DNA of 64,000 bases, taken from NCBI RefSeq assembly GCF_029285175.1, contig NZ_JABEDH010000001.1, positions 806,001 to 870,000 of the forward strand. The letters run 5' to 3'. Position 1 is the first letter of the stretch. The number at the start of each line of letters is the position of its first letter. Shown here piece by piece: positions 17,968-27,724 of this stretch. Both the position numbers and the translations under genes were made by a program. Origin of the DNA: Sulfitobacter sp. M05. Lineage in GTDB: Bacteria; Pseudomonadota; Alphaproteobacteria; Rhodobacterales; Rhodobacteraceae. Under the pieces are notes generated by a model, which saw nothing but the letters and a program-made list of their open reading frames with translations, was not told the origin of the DNA and ran no database searches.

Positions 17968-18492
17968 ATGTTTGTTACGATGAAAAAATTGACCCTTGCC
18001 ACAACAGTAAGCGTGATGGCGCTGGCGGGTACCGCGATGGCAGGCGACATGGACGGCGTATCAGAAATCCGCGTGTCCACCTCCTATGATGCAGCTCAGG
18101 ATTCCAACGCGGCTGCGTATTTCCCCGAGATTGCGACCGATGTTCAGGTTGCGATCGCGAAATTGATCCCGAGCAGCGACAATGCCGCCGACCCGATCAT
18201 CCGGGTGGATTTGCGCAAGGTTGCTTTGGACGGCGACACGATCCTGCCTGACACAGCCGAGTTCAACCAGCTGGAAGGTGTGGTCGCGATTGACACAAAC
18301 ACGGGCGAGGGCGGCCAAAGCTTTAAGGTTAATATCGTCGCAGCAACCGACATGACAGCTGTACCCGAAGGTTTCGTCGGCATCGCGCCGTCACCGGATG
18401 ATTTCTATAACGCCATGGTCGAGGGTTTTGCGCTGAACGTGGCAGAGAGATACTCAACCCTGAATGATGCTGGTGCAAAATTGTCCAACTGA
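17968..18492 (+). CDS. Secreted protein of unknown function
   Basis: About 174 residues from the ATG at 17968, which is nine bases after AGAGG; other in-frame ATGs at 17959 and 17980 are possible. Residues up to the AMA-GD cleavage site form a signal peptide. The mature part is acidic and alternates beta strands with helices, ending in an alpha-helical segment (NAMVEGFALNVAERY). No family motif is recognised; resemblance to outer-membrane lipoprotein-like folds is not strong enough to call. It is monocistronic, followed by a bidirectional terminator. Confidence 0.6.
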   Translation: MFVTMKKLTLATTVSVMALAGTAMAGDMDGVSEIRVSTSYDAAQDSNAAAYFPEIATDVQVAIAKLIPSSDNAADPIIRVDLRKVALDGDTILPDTAEFNQLEGVVAIDTNTGEGGQSFKVNIVAATDMTAVPEGFVGIAPSPDDFYNAMVEGFALNVAERYSTLNDAGAKLSN

Positions 18493-18525
18493 TCAAACAG
18501 CGGTCCGAAACACCAAATGAATGAA

Positions 18526-18555
18526 AAACGCGGCCCCTTTTGCAGGGCCGCGTTT
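18526..18555. terminator. Bidirectional terminator
   Basis: AAACGCGGCC (from 18526) pairs with GGCCGCGTTT (to 18555), with the central loop CCTTTTGCAG. The - strand reading is followed by five T residues, so it terminates the ABC ATPase transcript ending at 18558; read on + it ends the secreted protein gene. Confidence 0.8.
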
Positions 18556-18557
18556 GG

Positions 18558-20648
18558 TTATTCTGCGGCGACGCCTATTTCGATCACAGGTTCCATTTGC
18601 GCCAGCTTTTCTTCAGAAAGATGGCATTTCATCTGGTGCCCATCGGCAATCATCCGGATCGGCGGCACCTCTTTTTCACACAGGCCACCGGGCACCTCCG
18701 ACTTCCAACGGCAGCGGGTCTGGAACGGACAGCCCGACGGCGGATTCATCGCGGAAGGGATATCGCCTTCCAGTACGATGTGCTTTTTCTTTACTTTGGT
18801 GTCGGCAATCGGGACCGCAGACAACAGGGCCTCGGTGTAGGGGTGATAGGGCGGGCTAAACACCTGATCAGTTGATCCAAGTTCGACCACATGCCCCAGA
18901 TACATAACCATCACGCGGTCACTCAGATAGCGTACAATCGAAAGATCATGGCTGATGAATAGCAAGGTCGTCTTCTGTTCACGCTGGATTTCCATCAACA
19001 GATCGGTAACCGCCGCTTGAACCGATACGTCCAGCGCGGACACGGGCTCATCCGCAACGACAATTCGGGCATCACCGGCAAAGGCACGGGCAATACCCAC
19101 GCGCTGTTTTTGCCCGCCGGACAATTGGCGCGGCATCCGGTTGGCGAATTCACGCGGCAGCTTGACCAGATCCAAGAGTTCCAGCATCCGCTGCCAGCGT
19201 TCTTTTTCGGTGTTGCCGATTTTGAATATCTCAAGCGCGCGCACAATCTGGCGGCCCACGGTCATAGAGGGGTTCAAGGTGTCAAAGGGGTTTTGGAAGA
19301 CCATTTGTACATCAGCCACATTCTGCGTGCTGCGATCATCAATGGCCACGTCCCCGATTTCCTGACCATCCAGCATGATCTGGCCCTCTGTGGCGGTTTC
19401 CAACCCCATCAAAACCTTGGCAAAGGTGGATTTGCCGCAGCCGGATTCACCAACAATCGCCAGTGTCTCGCTTTCGCGGGCTTCAAAGCTCAGTTCCTCA
19501 TTCGCCTTGACCACTTTGGTGCTGCCGCCGCCAAACATCGCATTGGCCGCGACCTCGTAATATTTCTTTAACTTATCGATTTTCAACACGACATCGCCAA
19601 CCGCGCCTTTGGATTTCACATCCGCCAGCTCAAGCGGCGCGTTCCAGTCGATTTCGTCAAATTTCAAACAGCGTGTGTGGTGGCGGTCGTTGCCCTTGAT
19701 CGGCTGCATCAGAATTGCAGTCTGATCACAGCGCCCAGCCTCAAAGTAATCGCAGCGCGGCCCAAAATTGCAGCCCGGCGGGCGCTCATGCGGCAAAGGA
19801 AAGTTGCCGGGAATCGCCACCAGCGGGCGGGCGTTCTTATCCGCGCCGGGCAGGGGGATCGACCGGAACAGTGCCTGCGTATAGGGGTGCTGCATCTCGT
19901 CGAACACGTCTTCGATTGAACCGCGTTCCACCGCCTCGCCGGAATACATCACGCAAATCCGATCGCAGGTCTCCAACACCAGCCCGAGGTTGTGCGAGAT
20001 GAACAGCATCGAGGTGCCGTATTTCTTGCCCAAATCCTTGACCAACTCGACCACCGCCGCCTCCACGGTGACGTCCAGTGCGGTTGTCGGCTCGTCCAGA
20101 ATCAACAGCGATGGTTCCGACATCAAAGCCATCGCAATCACGATGCGCTGCTGTTGCCCACCCGAAAGCTGGTGCGGAAAGGAATTCAATATGCGTTTGG
20201 GATCCGGCAGTTTCACATCCGTGACAACCTGCAATGCCCGATCATAGGCGTCCTTTTCGTTCATGCCGGCGTGGATCATCGGCACTTCCATCAACTGCTT
20301 GCCAATTTTCATTGCCGGGTTCAGCGACGCCATCGGCTCCTGATAGATCATCGCAATTTCCGAACCACGAATATCGCGCAACTCGTCATCCGACATCTCG
20401 CCCAGATCACGCCCCTTGAACTTGATCGAGCCGCCGACGATGCGCCCGTTCTTGCCCAGATCCTGCATCACGCCCAGCGCCACAGTGGACTTTCCGCAAC
20501 CGGATTCGCCAACCAGCCCCAGCGCCTCGCCCGGCATCACAGAGGCCGAGAAATCCATAACCGCGGGAATTTCCCTCAGCCGTGTAAAAAACGAGATCGA
20601 CAGCTTGTCTATCTCAAGGATCGGCCCGTCATATGCTTCTTTAGCCAT
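18558..20648 (-). CDS. ABC transporter, fused double ATP-binding protein (peptide/opine type)
   Basis: A 696-residue protein made of two complete ABC modules. The first has Walker A GESGCGKST, signature LSGGQQQR and Walker B LLILDEPTT. The second has the same GESGCGKST, LSGGQKQR and a Walker B ending in VADEPVSALD. Each module ends with an oligopeptide-type C-terminal region with Cys-rich PxGCxFxxRC motifs. This corresponds to a DppD-DppF/OppD-OppF fusion. It energises import of peptides, opines or related compounds through the two permeases upstream. The start is the ATG at 20648 with AAGGGAG before it. Confidence 0.9.
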   Translation of the reverse strand: MAKEAYDGPILEIDKLSISFFTRLREIPAVMDFSASVMPGEALGLVGESGCGKSTVALGVMQDLGKNGRIVGGSIKFKGRDLGEMSDDELRDIRGSEIAMIYQEPMASLNPAMKIGKQLMEVPMIHAGMNEKDAYDRALQVVTDVKLPDPKRILNSFPHQLSGGQQQRIVIAMALMSEPSLLILDEPTTALDVTVEAAVVELVKDLGKKYGTSMLFISHNLGLVLETCDRICVMYSGEAVERGSIEDVFDEMQHPYTQALFRSIPLPGADKNARPLVAIPGNFPLPHERPPGCNFGPRCDYFEAGRCDQTAILMQPIKGNDRHHTRCLKFDEIDWNAPLELADVKSKGAVGDVVLKIDKLKKYYEVAANAMFGGGSTKVVKANEELSFEARESETLAIVGESGCGKSTFAKVLMGLETATEGQIMLDGQEIGDVAIDDRSTQNVADVQMVFQNPFDTLNPSMTVGRQIVRALEIFKIGNTEKERWQRMLELLDLVKLPREFANRMPRQLSGGQKQRVGIARAFAGDARIVVADEPVSALDVSVQAAVTDLLMEIQREQKTTLLFISHDLSIVRYLSDRVMVMYLGHVVELGSTDQVFSPPYHPYTEALLSAVPIADTKVKKKHIVLEGDIPSAMNPPSGCPFQTRCRWKSEVPGGLCEKEVPPIRMIADGHQMKCHLSEEKLAQMEPVIEIGVAAE

Positions 20649-20698
20649 CGTCAACTCCCTTTCGACAAGGTCGCAACAGGGTGCGTTTCATCTTGCCT

Positions 20699-20740
20699 TT
20701 AAACTCCGGGGTCCGGGGCAGCGCCCCGAACCGTCCCTTC
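20699..20740 (-). repeat. GC-rich intergenic repeat (GGGGCGCTGCCCC family), copy 1
   Basis: Reverse-complement reading gives a GGGGCGCTGCCCC hairpin followed by GGACCCCGGAGTTTAAAGG. The same block recurs at 37726, 53325 and 62761. Here it separates the permease and ATPase genes of one operon. Confidence 0.5.
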
Positions 20741-20741
20741 A

Positions 20742-22199
20742 TCAGTCGCGCAGTGACTCTTCGCGCAGCCCGTCAGCCAGCAGGTTCAATCCCAGAACCA
20801 AGCTCAGCAAGGCCAACGCTGGCGCAATTGCGGCATGTGGATACAGGGCCAGCAGGCGGCGTCCCGCGTTGATTGTTGATCCCCAGTCAGGGCTTTCGCT
20901 TTCCAGCCCCAGACCAAAGAAGCCCAAGGTTCCCAAAAGGATCGTAGTGTAGCCGATGCGCAGACAGAAATCGACGATCAGCGGGCCGCGGGCATTGGGC
21001 AGGATTTCCCACAACATGATGTACCAAGGTCCCTCGCCACGGGTCTGGGCGGCCGCCACATAGTCGCGGGTCTTGATATCCAGCGCGAGGCCCCGCACGA
21101 TCCGGAATACCGTGGGCGAGTTTACAAAAACCACGGCTACAAAAACCACCAGCACCCCATCGTCGATATCAAAACCGTCCAAAAACTCCGGCAGGCCCCA
21201 GACCTTATCCGGCACCGCATAGCCACCGGTTGAAATCAGCGACAGATAGAGCCAGCCTAAAACCCCCAGCACCCCGATCAACAATGGCGTACGCAAGGAC
21301 GGCTGTGTATGAAAGCGCGAGTTCAGCAAAATACCGACGAAGATCAACGGAAAGACAAACAAAAAGATCGCCATATAGTTGGGAATGCCCGTCAGCACGA
21401 TCTCTGGTGTCACCAGCAGATAAAACAGCAGGATCACCGGAAAGGCGAGGATCAGGTTGGCGAGAAAGGACAAACCGGTGTCAAGCTTACCGCCGTAATA
21501 CCCTGCCGGCAGACCAAGGGTGATCCCCACCATAAAGGCAAAGATTGTGGCCATCGGTGCGATCTGCACCACCACCCAGGACCCCTTGATCAAGCGGCTG
21601 AACACGTCGCGGGCCAGATTGTCTCCCCCCAACAGGAACCATTGAAAGTCCCCGTCCTCGGCCCCCCTCAGGGGCGTACCGGGCAGTTTGTTCTTCATCC
21701 CCGAGGTCTGGCTTAGGCTGTCATGGGTGACCAACATGTCAAACACCCCGCCCATGATGCCGGTGAATACCCAGAACATCACAATGCCGAAACCGATCAT
21801 CCCCACAGTGCTGTCAAACAGTTTGCCATAGAGGCCTAGCTTGCGCTTGTAGGTGATCGACACTGAAAAAGTCACGATCAGCGCGATCCAGACCGGCAGG
21901 AATTGGCGCGACATCGCCCCAAAGATACCAGCCCCGGATCCCATAACGATCCCGGCAATCAGATAGACCAGCACAAGAGCCAGCGCTGCAAGGAACAGGT
22001 ATCCGGTGATCATATTGATAAATCCGGACACCCCCTTGTCTGCGGCCAGCGTGCCGTCAGCACTTACTGCGCGGCTATCTGTTGACGGCACCAGCGAGGC
22101 CAGTATCGAAATCGCAATGGACAGGATCAAAAGCCCGACCACGAAATAAAAAATATAGTTGAGCCCTGAAAGTGAGCCCGTCCATGTCAAAGGTTCCAT
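20742..22199 (-). CDS. ABC transporter permease (OppC/DppC type)
   Basis: A 485-residue inner-membrane protein. The binding-protein-dependent transport domain occupies the C-terminal half, with the EAA-type loop near AAAQTRGEGPWYIMLWEILPN. The N-terminal third adds extra hydrophobic segments beyond the usual OppC length of about 300 residues, an architecture seen in Rhodobacteraceae transporters of this group. It pairs with the upstream permease (22214-23299). The 14-base spacing indicates co-transcription. Confidence 0.88.
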   Translation of the reverse strand: MEPLTWTGSLSGLNYIFYFVVGLLILSIAISILASLVPSTDSRAVSADGTLAADKGVSGFINMITGYLFLAALALVLVYLIAGIVMGSGAGIFGAMSRQFLPVWIALIVTFSVSITYKRKLGLYGKLFDSTVGMIGFGIVMFWVFTGIMGGVFDMLVTHDSLSQTSGMKNKLPGTPLRGAEDGDFQWFLLGGDNLARDVFSRLIKGSWVVVQIAPMATIFAFMVGITLGLPAGYYGGKLDTGLSFLANLILAFPVILLFYLLVTPEIVLTGIPNYMAIFLFVFPLIFVGILLNSRFHTQPSLRTPLLIGVLGVLGWLYLSLISTGGYAVPDKVWGLPEFLDGFDIDDGVLVVFVAVVFVNSPTVFRIVRGLALDIKTRDYVAAAQTRGEGPWYIMLWEILPNARGPLIVDFCLRIGYTTILLGTLGFFGLGLESESPDWGSTINAGRRLLALYPHAAIAPALALLSLVLGLNLLADGLREESLRD

Positions 22200-22213
22200 G
22201 TGCGTGCCCTCCC

Positions 22214-23299
22214 TCAGGAAATACGAATGCGGGGATTAAGATAAACATAGCCGATGTCAGATATCAGCTGTGTCACCAGAACCACGGCGACCGATACAAC
22301 CGATACCGCCAGTAGTAATTCGATGTCGTTATTGCCGGCCGCCTGCACCAGAAGCCAACCAAACCCCTTGTAGTTAAACAGGGTTTCAACAATCACCACG
22401 CCATTCAACAACCACGGGATTTGCAGCATGATCACCGTAAATGGCGCGATCAAGGCATTCCGCAGCGCATGTTTCAGGACGATATCAGAGAATTTCACCC
22501 CCTTCAGCCGCGCGGTGCGGATATATTGCGCCGTCATCACCTCCGCCATCGAGGCACGGGTCATGCGCGCGATATAGCCCATGCCATAAAGCGAAATTGT
22601 CAGCACCGGCAAAAAGAAGTTCCAGAAGTTGGCGTCTTTCATTGCCGAGGTGGCAGAGCCCAGAAACAGGGTTTTGCCGTCAATCCATCCCAGATCAGCC
22701 AGGATCGGCGACAGGCCAAATTTCGACGAGGCCAGTACCGCGATAAAGATCACACCGGAGACATATTCAGGTGTGGCCGTCGTCGCGATTGAGAATGTTG
22801 AAAGCGAGCGGTCCAGCTTTGACCCCTCGCGCATCCCCGCCAGAACACCGACAATCAATGCCGAAGGCACCATCAGCAGCAAAACACAAAGCATCAGCTT
22901 GCCGGTCAGGGCCAAGCGCGTGGCCACCGTTGAACCAACCTCATCCTTAAAGACCGTTGAGAACCCCCAGTCGCCTTGGATGACACCGCAGCGTGTGCGT
23001 CGGTCCGCTTCGGGTGTGTCCGCGTCAAAACAGCGGCCAAATGTTGTGCCGTCTTCTTTTTCGGTGACCCAACCGGGCATCACACCCAGCCATTGGCCAA
23101 ACTTGACGGGCAGGGGCTGTAAGTACCCCCGGTCGTCCAGATACGAGGTCACAGCCTCGTCTGACATACGAAAGTTGCCTTGTGTCTTCGCCAGTTTTTC
23201 GAGATTCGGATAAAGATTGGTCAGCCAGAACACGATGAACGTCAGGCAAAGTGCCGTCAGCAACATCACGCCCAGCCGGCGCAAGATGAAAATTCCCAT
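22214..23299 (-). CDS. ABC transporter permease (OppB/DppB type)
   Basis: A 361-residue permease starting MGIFILRRLG. The first transmembrane helix is at residues 9-28, and a large extracytoplasmic insert with cysteines (GRCFDADTPEADRRTRCG) is near residues 85-110. The C-terminal part has the typical permease core with RMTRASMAEVMTAQYIRTARLKG, the EAA loop that contacts the ATPase. It is the first gene of the three-gene transporter operon. No substrate-binding protein is encoded next to it, although oligopeptide-type importers need one. Confidence 0.88.
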   Translation of the reverse strand: MGIFILRRLGVMLLTALCLTFIVFWLTNLYPNLEKLAKTQGNFRMSDEAVTSYLDDRGYLQPLPVKFGQWLGVMPGWVTEKEDGTTFGRCFDADTPEADRRTRCGVIQGDWGFSTVFKDEVGSTVATRLALTGKLMLCVLLLMVPSALIVGVLAGMREGSKLDRSLSTFSIATTATPEYVSGVIFIAVLASSKFGLSPILADLGWIDGKTLFLGSATSAMKDANFWNFFLPVLTISLYGMGYIARMTRASMAEVMTAQYIRTARLKGVKFSDIVLKHALRNALIAPFTVIMLQIPWLLNGVVIVETLFNYKGFGWLLVQAAGNNDIELLLAVSVVSVAVVLVTQLISDIGYVYLNPRIRIS

Positions 23300-23617
23300 G
23301 TAGTGCCCCTGTTGGTGGCCAGACGGGGTTTTCCCCGCCCGTATTGTGCTGCCTTATGGCCGGCTATTAATTTAGAAAGCCCGAAAGCTTTGGTGTTAGA
23401 AAAGATGCTGGTGTCGGAGGTCCCCCTTTACACAGTGCTGCTACAATCCGGCTTTTGGCCAGTGTTTCCGCTGCCCAGTGTTTCCGCTGCATCGCCTCTC
23501 CCCTACAGACCCATGAGGGCACAGGTTGGCGACCAAGGTCAATGTCTGCTACCGCCGATTTGTAGTAATTTTGCGACATTTCCATCAGCCAAAAACGACA
23601 CGCCTTAACGGAGGTAT
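23300..23617. other. Intergenic region between AraC regulator and ABC operon
   Basis: This is 318 bases without a convincing gene. It holds a short hairpin CGGGG-TTTT-CCCCG at 23324-23337, near the permease start, and a tandem duplication of the 16-mer CCAGTGTTTCCGCTGC at about 23460-23491. It would be the expected place for a substrate-binding protein gene, but only short frames exist. I see no RNA gene. Confidence 0.5.
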
Positions 23618-24421
23618 TTACTGAGGTCGCTCCGACTTGCCGCGTAGGTTACTTGGTGACTGGCCCGTATGTTGTTGAATAAAACGGGTAAAATAGGCCG
23701 CAGAACCAAACCCAAGCGACGCCGCGATCTGTTTGGCCGGATGGGATGTCTCGGCCAGCAGCCGCCGCGCGTCGTGCAGCACACGTTCAGTCAAAATGTC
23801 GGCAGCGGTTTTGCCTGTGGCGGCTTTGATCGCGCGGGTCAGGTGGGTGGGCGTGACCCCCAGTGTCTTGGCATAGACGGACATTGCCTCGCCGCTGCGG
23901 TAGTGCTGTGACACCATAGTGCAAAACCGCCCACTTAGGCGCTGTGCCGCGGTGCGCCGCTCTAGCGTGTGGATCTCGTCCAGTATCTGGCGGCGCAGCC
24001 AGACCGACATCAGACTTGCGTGCCCCTCAAGAGCGTCCTGGCGCAAGGGGCGGTGGCCTTGATCCTCGCGCAGCCCTGACTCGATGAGGCCGGTTAGTTC
24101 CGATTGCGCCTGGACTTCGCGGATACGCAGATGGCGGGGAATTTCAGGCAGTCGCAAGTCTGTTGCGACGGGCAACAGCACCACATGGCCGATACTCTGG
24201 CGGCCCAAATCCATCGAGAAAAGCGCCCCCGCCGGGACGAACAGGGCGTTATGTGCGCCAATGCCACGCCTGATCCCGTCGAGCAGAACCCGCCCCTGTC
24301 CACGTGTCACCCAGATCAGCACATGGCAGTCCAGATCATGGGCCAATTGACGGTACCATTCGCCGCCCTGCGAAAACTGGGCCAGGGTCTGAAATTGGAT
24401 TTCTGTCGTGTCAACCAGCAT
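23618..24421 (-). CDS. AraC-family transcriptional regulator
   Basis: About 267 residues from the ATG at 24421 (an alternative ATG lies at 24439). The C-terminal 100 residues hold two helix-turn-helix motifs typical of AraC (LGVTPTHLTRAIKAATGK and QIAASLGFGSAAYFTRFIQQHTG). The N-terminal part is a cupin-like sensor. Such regulators bind an aromatic or other small ligand and activate adjacent catabolic or transport genes. The target could be the ABC operon downstream on the same strand, separated by 318 bases. The ligand is unknown. Confidence 0.85.
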   Translation of the reverse strand: MLVDTTEIQFQTLAQFSQGGEWYRQLAHDLDCHVLIWVTRGQGRVLLDGIRRGIGAHNALFVPAGALFSMDLGRQSIGHVVLLPVATDLRLPEIPRHLRIREVQAQSELTGLIESGLREDQGHRPLRQDALEGHASLMSVWLRRQILDEIHTLERRTAAQRLSGRFCTMVSQHYRSGEAMSVYAKTLGVTPTHLTRAIKAATGKTAADILTERVLHDARRLLAETSHPAKQIAASLGFGSAAYFTRFIQQHTGQSPSNLRGKSERPQ

Positions 24422-24495
24422 GAAATAATGGATAACCACAATATTTCAGCGGGTAAACCGGATAATTTTCTTGAAAAAGATCGCTAATCGACAAC

Positions 24496-25380
24496 TCAAT
24501 CCGGTGTCACTCTGTGCCAATCGGCCATCTTGTTGCGCATCCATGTGCGCTGTCGCTTGGCAAACCGGCGGGTGGCGATGACCGCTTGGGTGCGGGCCTC
24601 GTCCAAAGTGATCTGCCCGTCCAGATGCGCCATCAATTCGGGGACGCCAATGGCGCGATGGGCCGGAAGGGATGGATCATATGCCGGGCGTACCGCCTCC
24701 GCCTCGGTCAAGGCCCCCTGTTCCAGCATGATGTCAAACCGCTGTGCGATGCGTGCGTTCAGCCATTCTTTGTCGACGTCGAACACGATCGGATGGCAGG
24801 CGGCAAGCGGCAAGGTCGCAGGGCCGGTCGTATCCTGCCATGAGGCAAGCCCGCGGCCCGTGGCGCTTAACACTTCCCAGGCGCGCTGCGCTCTGGCGCG
24901 GTTCTGTGTGTCGATCCGCGCAAGGGTTTGTGGATCAAGGGCAGCCAGCAGGGCCTCCAGCGGCATCTTATCGCCTTGGGCGCGGATTTCCGGCGGGGTT
25001 TGCGGTATTTCGGCAAGGCCCTTGGTCAGAGCCGCAAAGTAAAGCCCGGTCCCGCCAGTGATGATCAGCCGTTCATCCCGAGACAGTAAGGCCTGCACTT
25101 CGCGCAGCCAATGCCCCGTTGAATAGGTTTCTTGTGCATTAATATGGCCATAGAGCGCGTGGGGGGCTTGTGATTCTTCTTCAAGGCTGGGGCGGGCGGT
25201 GATCACGCGCCAGCAGTCATAAACCTGCGACGCATCGGCATTCACAATCACCCCGCCTTGCCGGGCCGCAACCTCCAGTGCCAATGCGGATTTACCGCTG
25301 GCGGTTGGGCCTGCAATTAAAACGTGTTTTTCCGGGTCAATATCGCGGATTGCGGTAGGCAGAGCGCTGGATACCTGCAT
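24496..25380 (-). CDS. miaA: tRNA dimethylallyltransferase
   Basis: A 294-residue protein with P-loop [16 protein letters not shown] near residues 24-39. The [17 protein letters not shown] motif (substrate aspartate and Gln/Arg region) and [10 protein letters not shown] are characteristic. The enzyme transfers the dimethylallyl group to A37 of tRNAs reading UNN codons, using DMAPP. Dxr, encoded at 28523-29695, supplies that precursor. It is divergent from pyrH with about 90 bases between the two starts. Confidence 0.93.
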   Translation of the reverse strand: MQVSSALPTAIRDIDPEKHVLIAGPTASGKSALALEVAARQGGVIVNADASQVYDCWRVITARPSLEEESQAPHALYGHINAQETYSTGHWLREVQALLSRDERLIITGGTGLYFAALTKGLAEIPQTPPEIRAQGDKMPLEALLAALDPQTLARIDTQNRARAQRAWEVLSATGRGLASWQDTTGPATLPLAACHPIVFDVDKEWLNARIAQRFDIMLEQGALTEAEAVRPAYDPSLPAHRAIGVPELMAHLDGQITLDEARTQAVIATRRFAKRQRTWMRNKMADWHRVTPD

Positions 25381-25473
25381 TTCTTGACCAACCCCTCTTA
25401 GTGCGCATTGAAACTGCTCTCTATTTGGGACAGTTTGCGCGAAATTGAAACACCCCTCCCGAAAGGTGCCCCC

Positions 25474-26202
25474 ATGACCGCAATTCCCTCAGAAGCGAGC
25501 TTTGATCGCGTGATGTTGAAAATCTCAGGGGAGGCCTTGATGGGAGATCAGGGATTTGGGTTGCATCCGCCCACTGTCGAACGGATCGCCCGTGAAGTGC
25601 AAAGCGTTCATAGTCTGGGCGTCGAGATTTGTATGGTTATCGGGGGCGGCAACATTTTCCGCGGCCTGCAAGGCAGTGCGCAGGGCATGGAGCGTACCAC
25701 AGCGGATTATATGGGCATGTTGGCAACCGTGATGAACGCGCTGGCGATGCAATCTTCGCTGGAAGGTCTGGGCATCCACACCCGTGTCATTTCCGCCATC
25801 ACGATGAACGAGGTGGCAGAGCCCTATATCCGCCGCCGTGCGGTGCGCCATCTTGAGAAAAAACGAGTCTGCATCTTTGCAGCTGGCACCGGCAACCCCT
25901 ATTTTACCACGGATACCGCAGCGACCCTGCGGGCCAATGAAATGTCGTGCAGTGCGATTTTCAAAGGCACCAAGGTGGACGGGGTTTATGACAAGGATCC
26001 GGCCAAGTTCTCGGATGCCAAACGCTATGACACGGTCAGCTATGACGATGTTTTGCAGAAACGACTGGGCGTTATGGATGCCTCGGCGATTGCCCTCGCG
26101 CGGGACAACAACCTGCCGATTATTGTTTTCTCGCTGGATGAACCGGGCGGTTTCCGCGGCATTTTGGCAGGCGAAGGCACCTATACACGGGTGCAAGGCT
26201 AG
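25474..26202 (+). CDS. pyrH: UMP kinase
   Basis: A 242-residue protein starting at the ATG at 25474, eight or so bases after GAAAGG; a longer frame upstream is not family-like. Motifs are [10 protein letters not shown] at the N-terminus, [18 protein letters not shown] and [10 protein letters not shown]. It makes UDP from UMP, allosterically controlled by GTP and UTP in the family. It opens the pyrH-frr-uppS-cdsA-dxr-rseP-bamA run. rpsB and tsf, which often precede pyrH, are absent here; miaA is divergent instead. Confidence 0.95.
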   Translation: MTAIPSEASFDRVMLKISGEALMGDQGFGLHPPTVERIAREVQSVHSLGVEICMVIGGGNIFRGLQGSAQGMERTTADYMGMLATVMNALAMQSSLEGLGIHTRVISAITMNEVAEPYIRRRAVRHLEKKRVCIFAAGTGNPYFTTDTAATLRANEMSCSAIFKGTKVDGVYDKDPAKFSDAKRYDTVSYDDVLQKRLGVMDASAIALARDNNLPIIVFSLDEPGGFRGILAGEGTYTRVQG

Positions 26203-26210
26203 GTCAGGGA

Positions 26211-26246
26211 CGGTATCAAGGCGTCTGGTGTTTTTGATACCGATTT
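26211..26246 (+). terminator. Weak terminator-like hairpin between pyrH and frr
   Basis: CGGTATCAA (26211-26219) pairs exactly with TTGATACCG (26234-26242) and is followed by ATTTTC. It may attenuate transcription between pyrH and frr. Confidence 0.5.
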
Positions 26247-26312
26247 TCTATACCGTTAACCAAGCCTAAATATAGCGTCGATAAACGCATCAAGACCACG
26301 GGGACCGACCAC

Positions 26313-26876
26313 ATGTCAGACGATTTTATGCTGGACACAGACGACCTTGAGCGCCGTATGAACGGGGCCATTGCCGCGCTTAGAACGGAATTTGCTTCTT
26401 TGCGCACCGGGCGCGCTTCGGCGTCGATGCTGGAACCGGTGATGGTGGATGCCTATGGGTCCATGACGCCAATCAATCAGGTCGGTACCGTCAACGTACC
26501 CGAACCGCGCATGGTCACGATCAATGTTTGGGACAAGGCTTTGGTTGGTAAGGTTGAAAAGGCCATCCGCGAAAGTGGTCTTGGCATTAACCCACAGCTG
26601 AACGGCACAATCATCATGTTGCCGATTCCCGAATTGAACGAAGAGCGGCGCACCCAGTTGACCAAAGTTGCGGGTTCATACGCAGAGAATGCCCGAGTTT
26701 CTATGCGCAACATTCGACGTGACGGGATGGACCAGATCAAAAAGGCCAAGGCAGACGGCATGTCTGAGGACGATCAGAAAATCTGGGAGTCCGAAATGCA
26801 GGAATTGACCGACAAGTTCACCAAACTGGTGGATGAACAGCTTGAAGCCAAACAAGCCGAGATTATGCAGGTCTGA
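26313..26876 (+). CDS. frr: Ribosome recycling factor
   Basis: A 187-residue protein of typical length. [19 protein letters not shown] is the conserved N-terminal helix turn, and [16 protein letters not shown] together with the EMQELTDKF tail are characteristic. RRF acts with EF-G to split post-termination 70S ribosomes. It lies 110 bases downstream of pyrH and 83 upstream of uppS. Confidence 0.96.
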   Translation: MSDDFMLDTDDLERRMNGAIAALRTEFASLRTGRASASMLEPVMVDAYGSMTPINQVGTVNVPEPRMVTINVWDKALVGKVEKAIRESGLGINPQLNGTIIMLPIPELNEERRTQLTKVAGSYAENARVSMRNIRRDGMDQIKKAKADGMSEDDQKIWESEMQELTDKFTKLVDEQLEAKQAEIMQV

Positions 26877-26959
26877 GGTCAGCCCCAGCCGTTTTCAGCC
26901 CTACCGCGTCCGCCACGAACAGACGCGATCCCGCCACATCAACGGAGCGAACCGCCACT

Positions 26960-27700
26960 ATGACCGACATCTCTGGCACATCAGACGATAAGGTTGACGG
27001 CTGTCCGCGGCATGTGGCGATCATCATGGATGGGAATGGCCGATGGGCAACCCAGCGCGGGCGGCCGCGTTTGTTTGGGCATCACGCTGGTGCCCGCAGG
27101 GTGCGTGAAATTGTTCAGGCCTGCCCGGATTTTGGTGTCAAATACCTGACGATATTTGCTTTTTCCACCGAGAATTGGAAGCGCACCCAGGTTGAGGTCG
27201 CTGGCCTGATGAGCCTGTTTCGCCGGTATATCACCAAAGAAACCCGCCACCTGAGCGAACAGGGCGTGCGCGTGCGCTTTATCGGTGACCGCTTGCGACT
27301 GGACGACAAACTGATCCGGTTGATGAATGACTTAGAAGAGGCAACGGCGCATAACGACAAGGTTAATCTGACGATTGCGATTAACTATGGTGGCCGTGAC
27401 GAGGTGGCGCGCGCCACTCAGCGTCTTGCACAGGATGTGGCGGACGGGCGGCTTGATCCGGCCAATGTGGATGAAGAAACGCTGCCAAGGTATTTGGATA
27501 CATGTGTTTTACCTGATCCCGATCTTGTCATCCGTACCAGCGGCGAAGCCCGGATTTCGAACTTTCTGCTGTGGCAGTCCGCCTATGCGGAATATGAATT
27601 CATCGACACGCTCTGGCCTGATTTCAGTCGCGAAGAATTTGGCGCGCTCTGTGCCTCTTATGGCGGGCGCGACCGACGTTTTGGCGCGGTCAAAACATGA
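26960..27700 (+). CDS. uppS: Undecaprenyl diphosphate synthase
   Basis: A 246-residue cis-prenyltransferase. Motif I (IIMDGNGRWA, residues 19-28), FSTENWKR, and RTSGEARISNFLLWQSAYAE are diagnostic. It adds isopentenyl units to farnesyl diphosphate to make the C55 carrier for peptidoglycan and O-antigen. The ATG follows GGAGCG. Its products depend on the DXP pathway, whose reductoisomerase (dxr) is encoded two genes downstream. Confidence 0.95.
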   Translation: MTDISGTSDDKVDGCPRHVAIIMDGNGRWATQRGRPRLFGHHAGARRVREIVQACPDFGVKYLTIFAFSTENWKRTQVEVAGLMSLFRRYITKETRHLSEQGVRVRFIGDRLRLDDKLIRLMNDLEEATAHNDKVNLTIAINYGGRDEVARATQRLAQDVADGRLDPANVDEETLPRYLDTCVLPDPDLVIRTSGEARISNFLLWQSAYAEYEFIDTLWPDFSREEFGALCASYGGRDRRFGAVKT

Positions 27701-27724
27701 GCGGGAACAAGGTGAGCCGGAACA

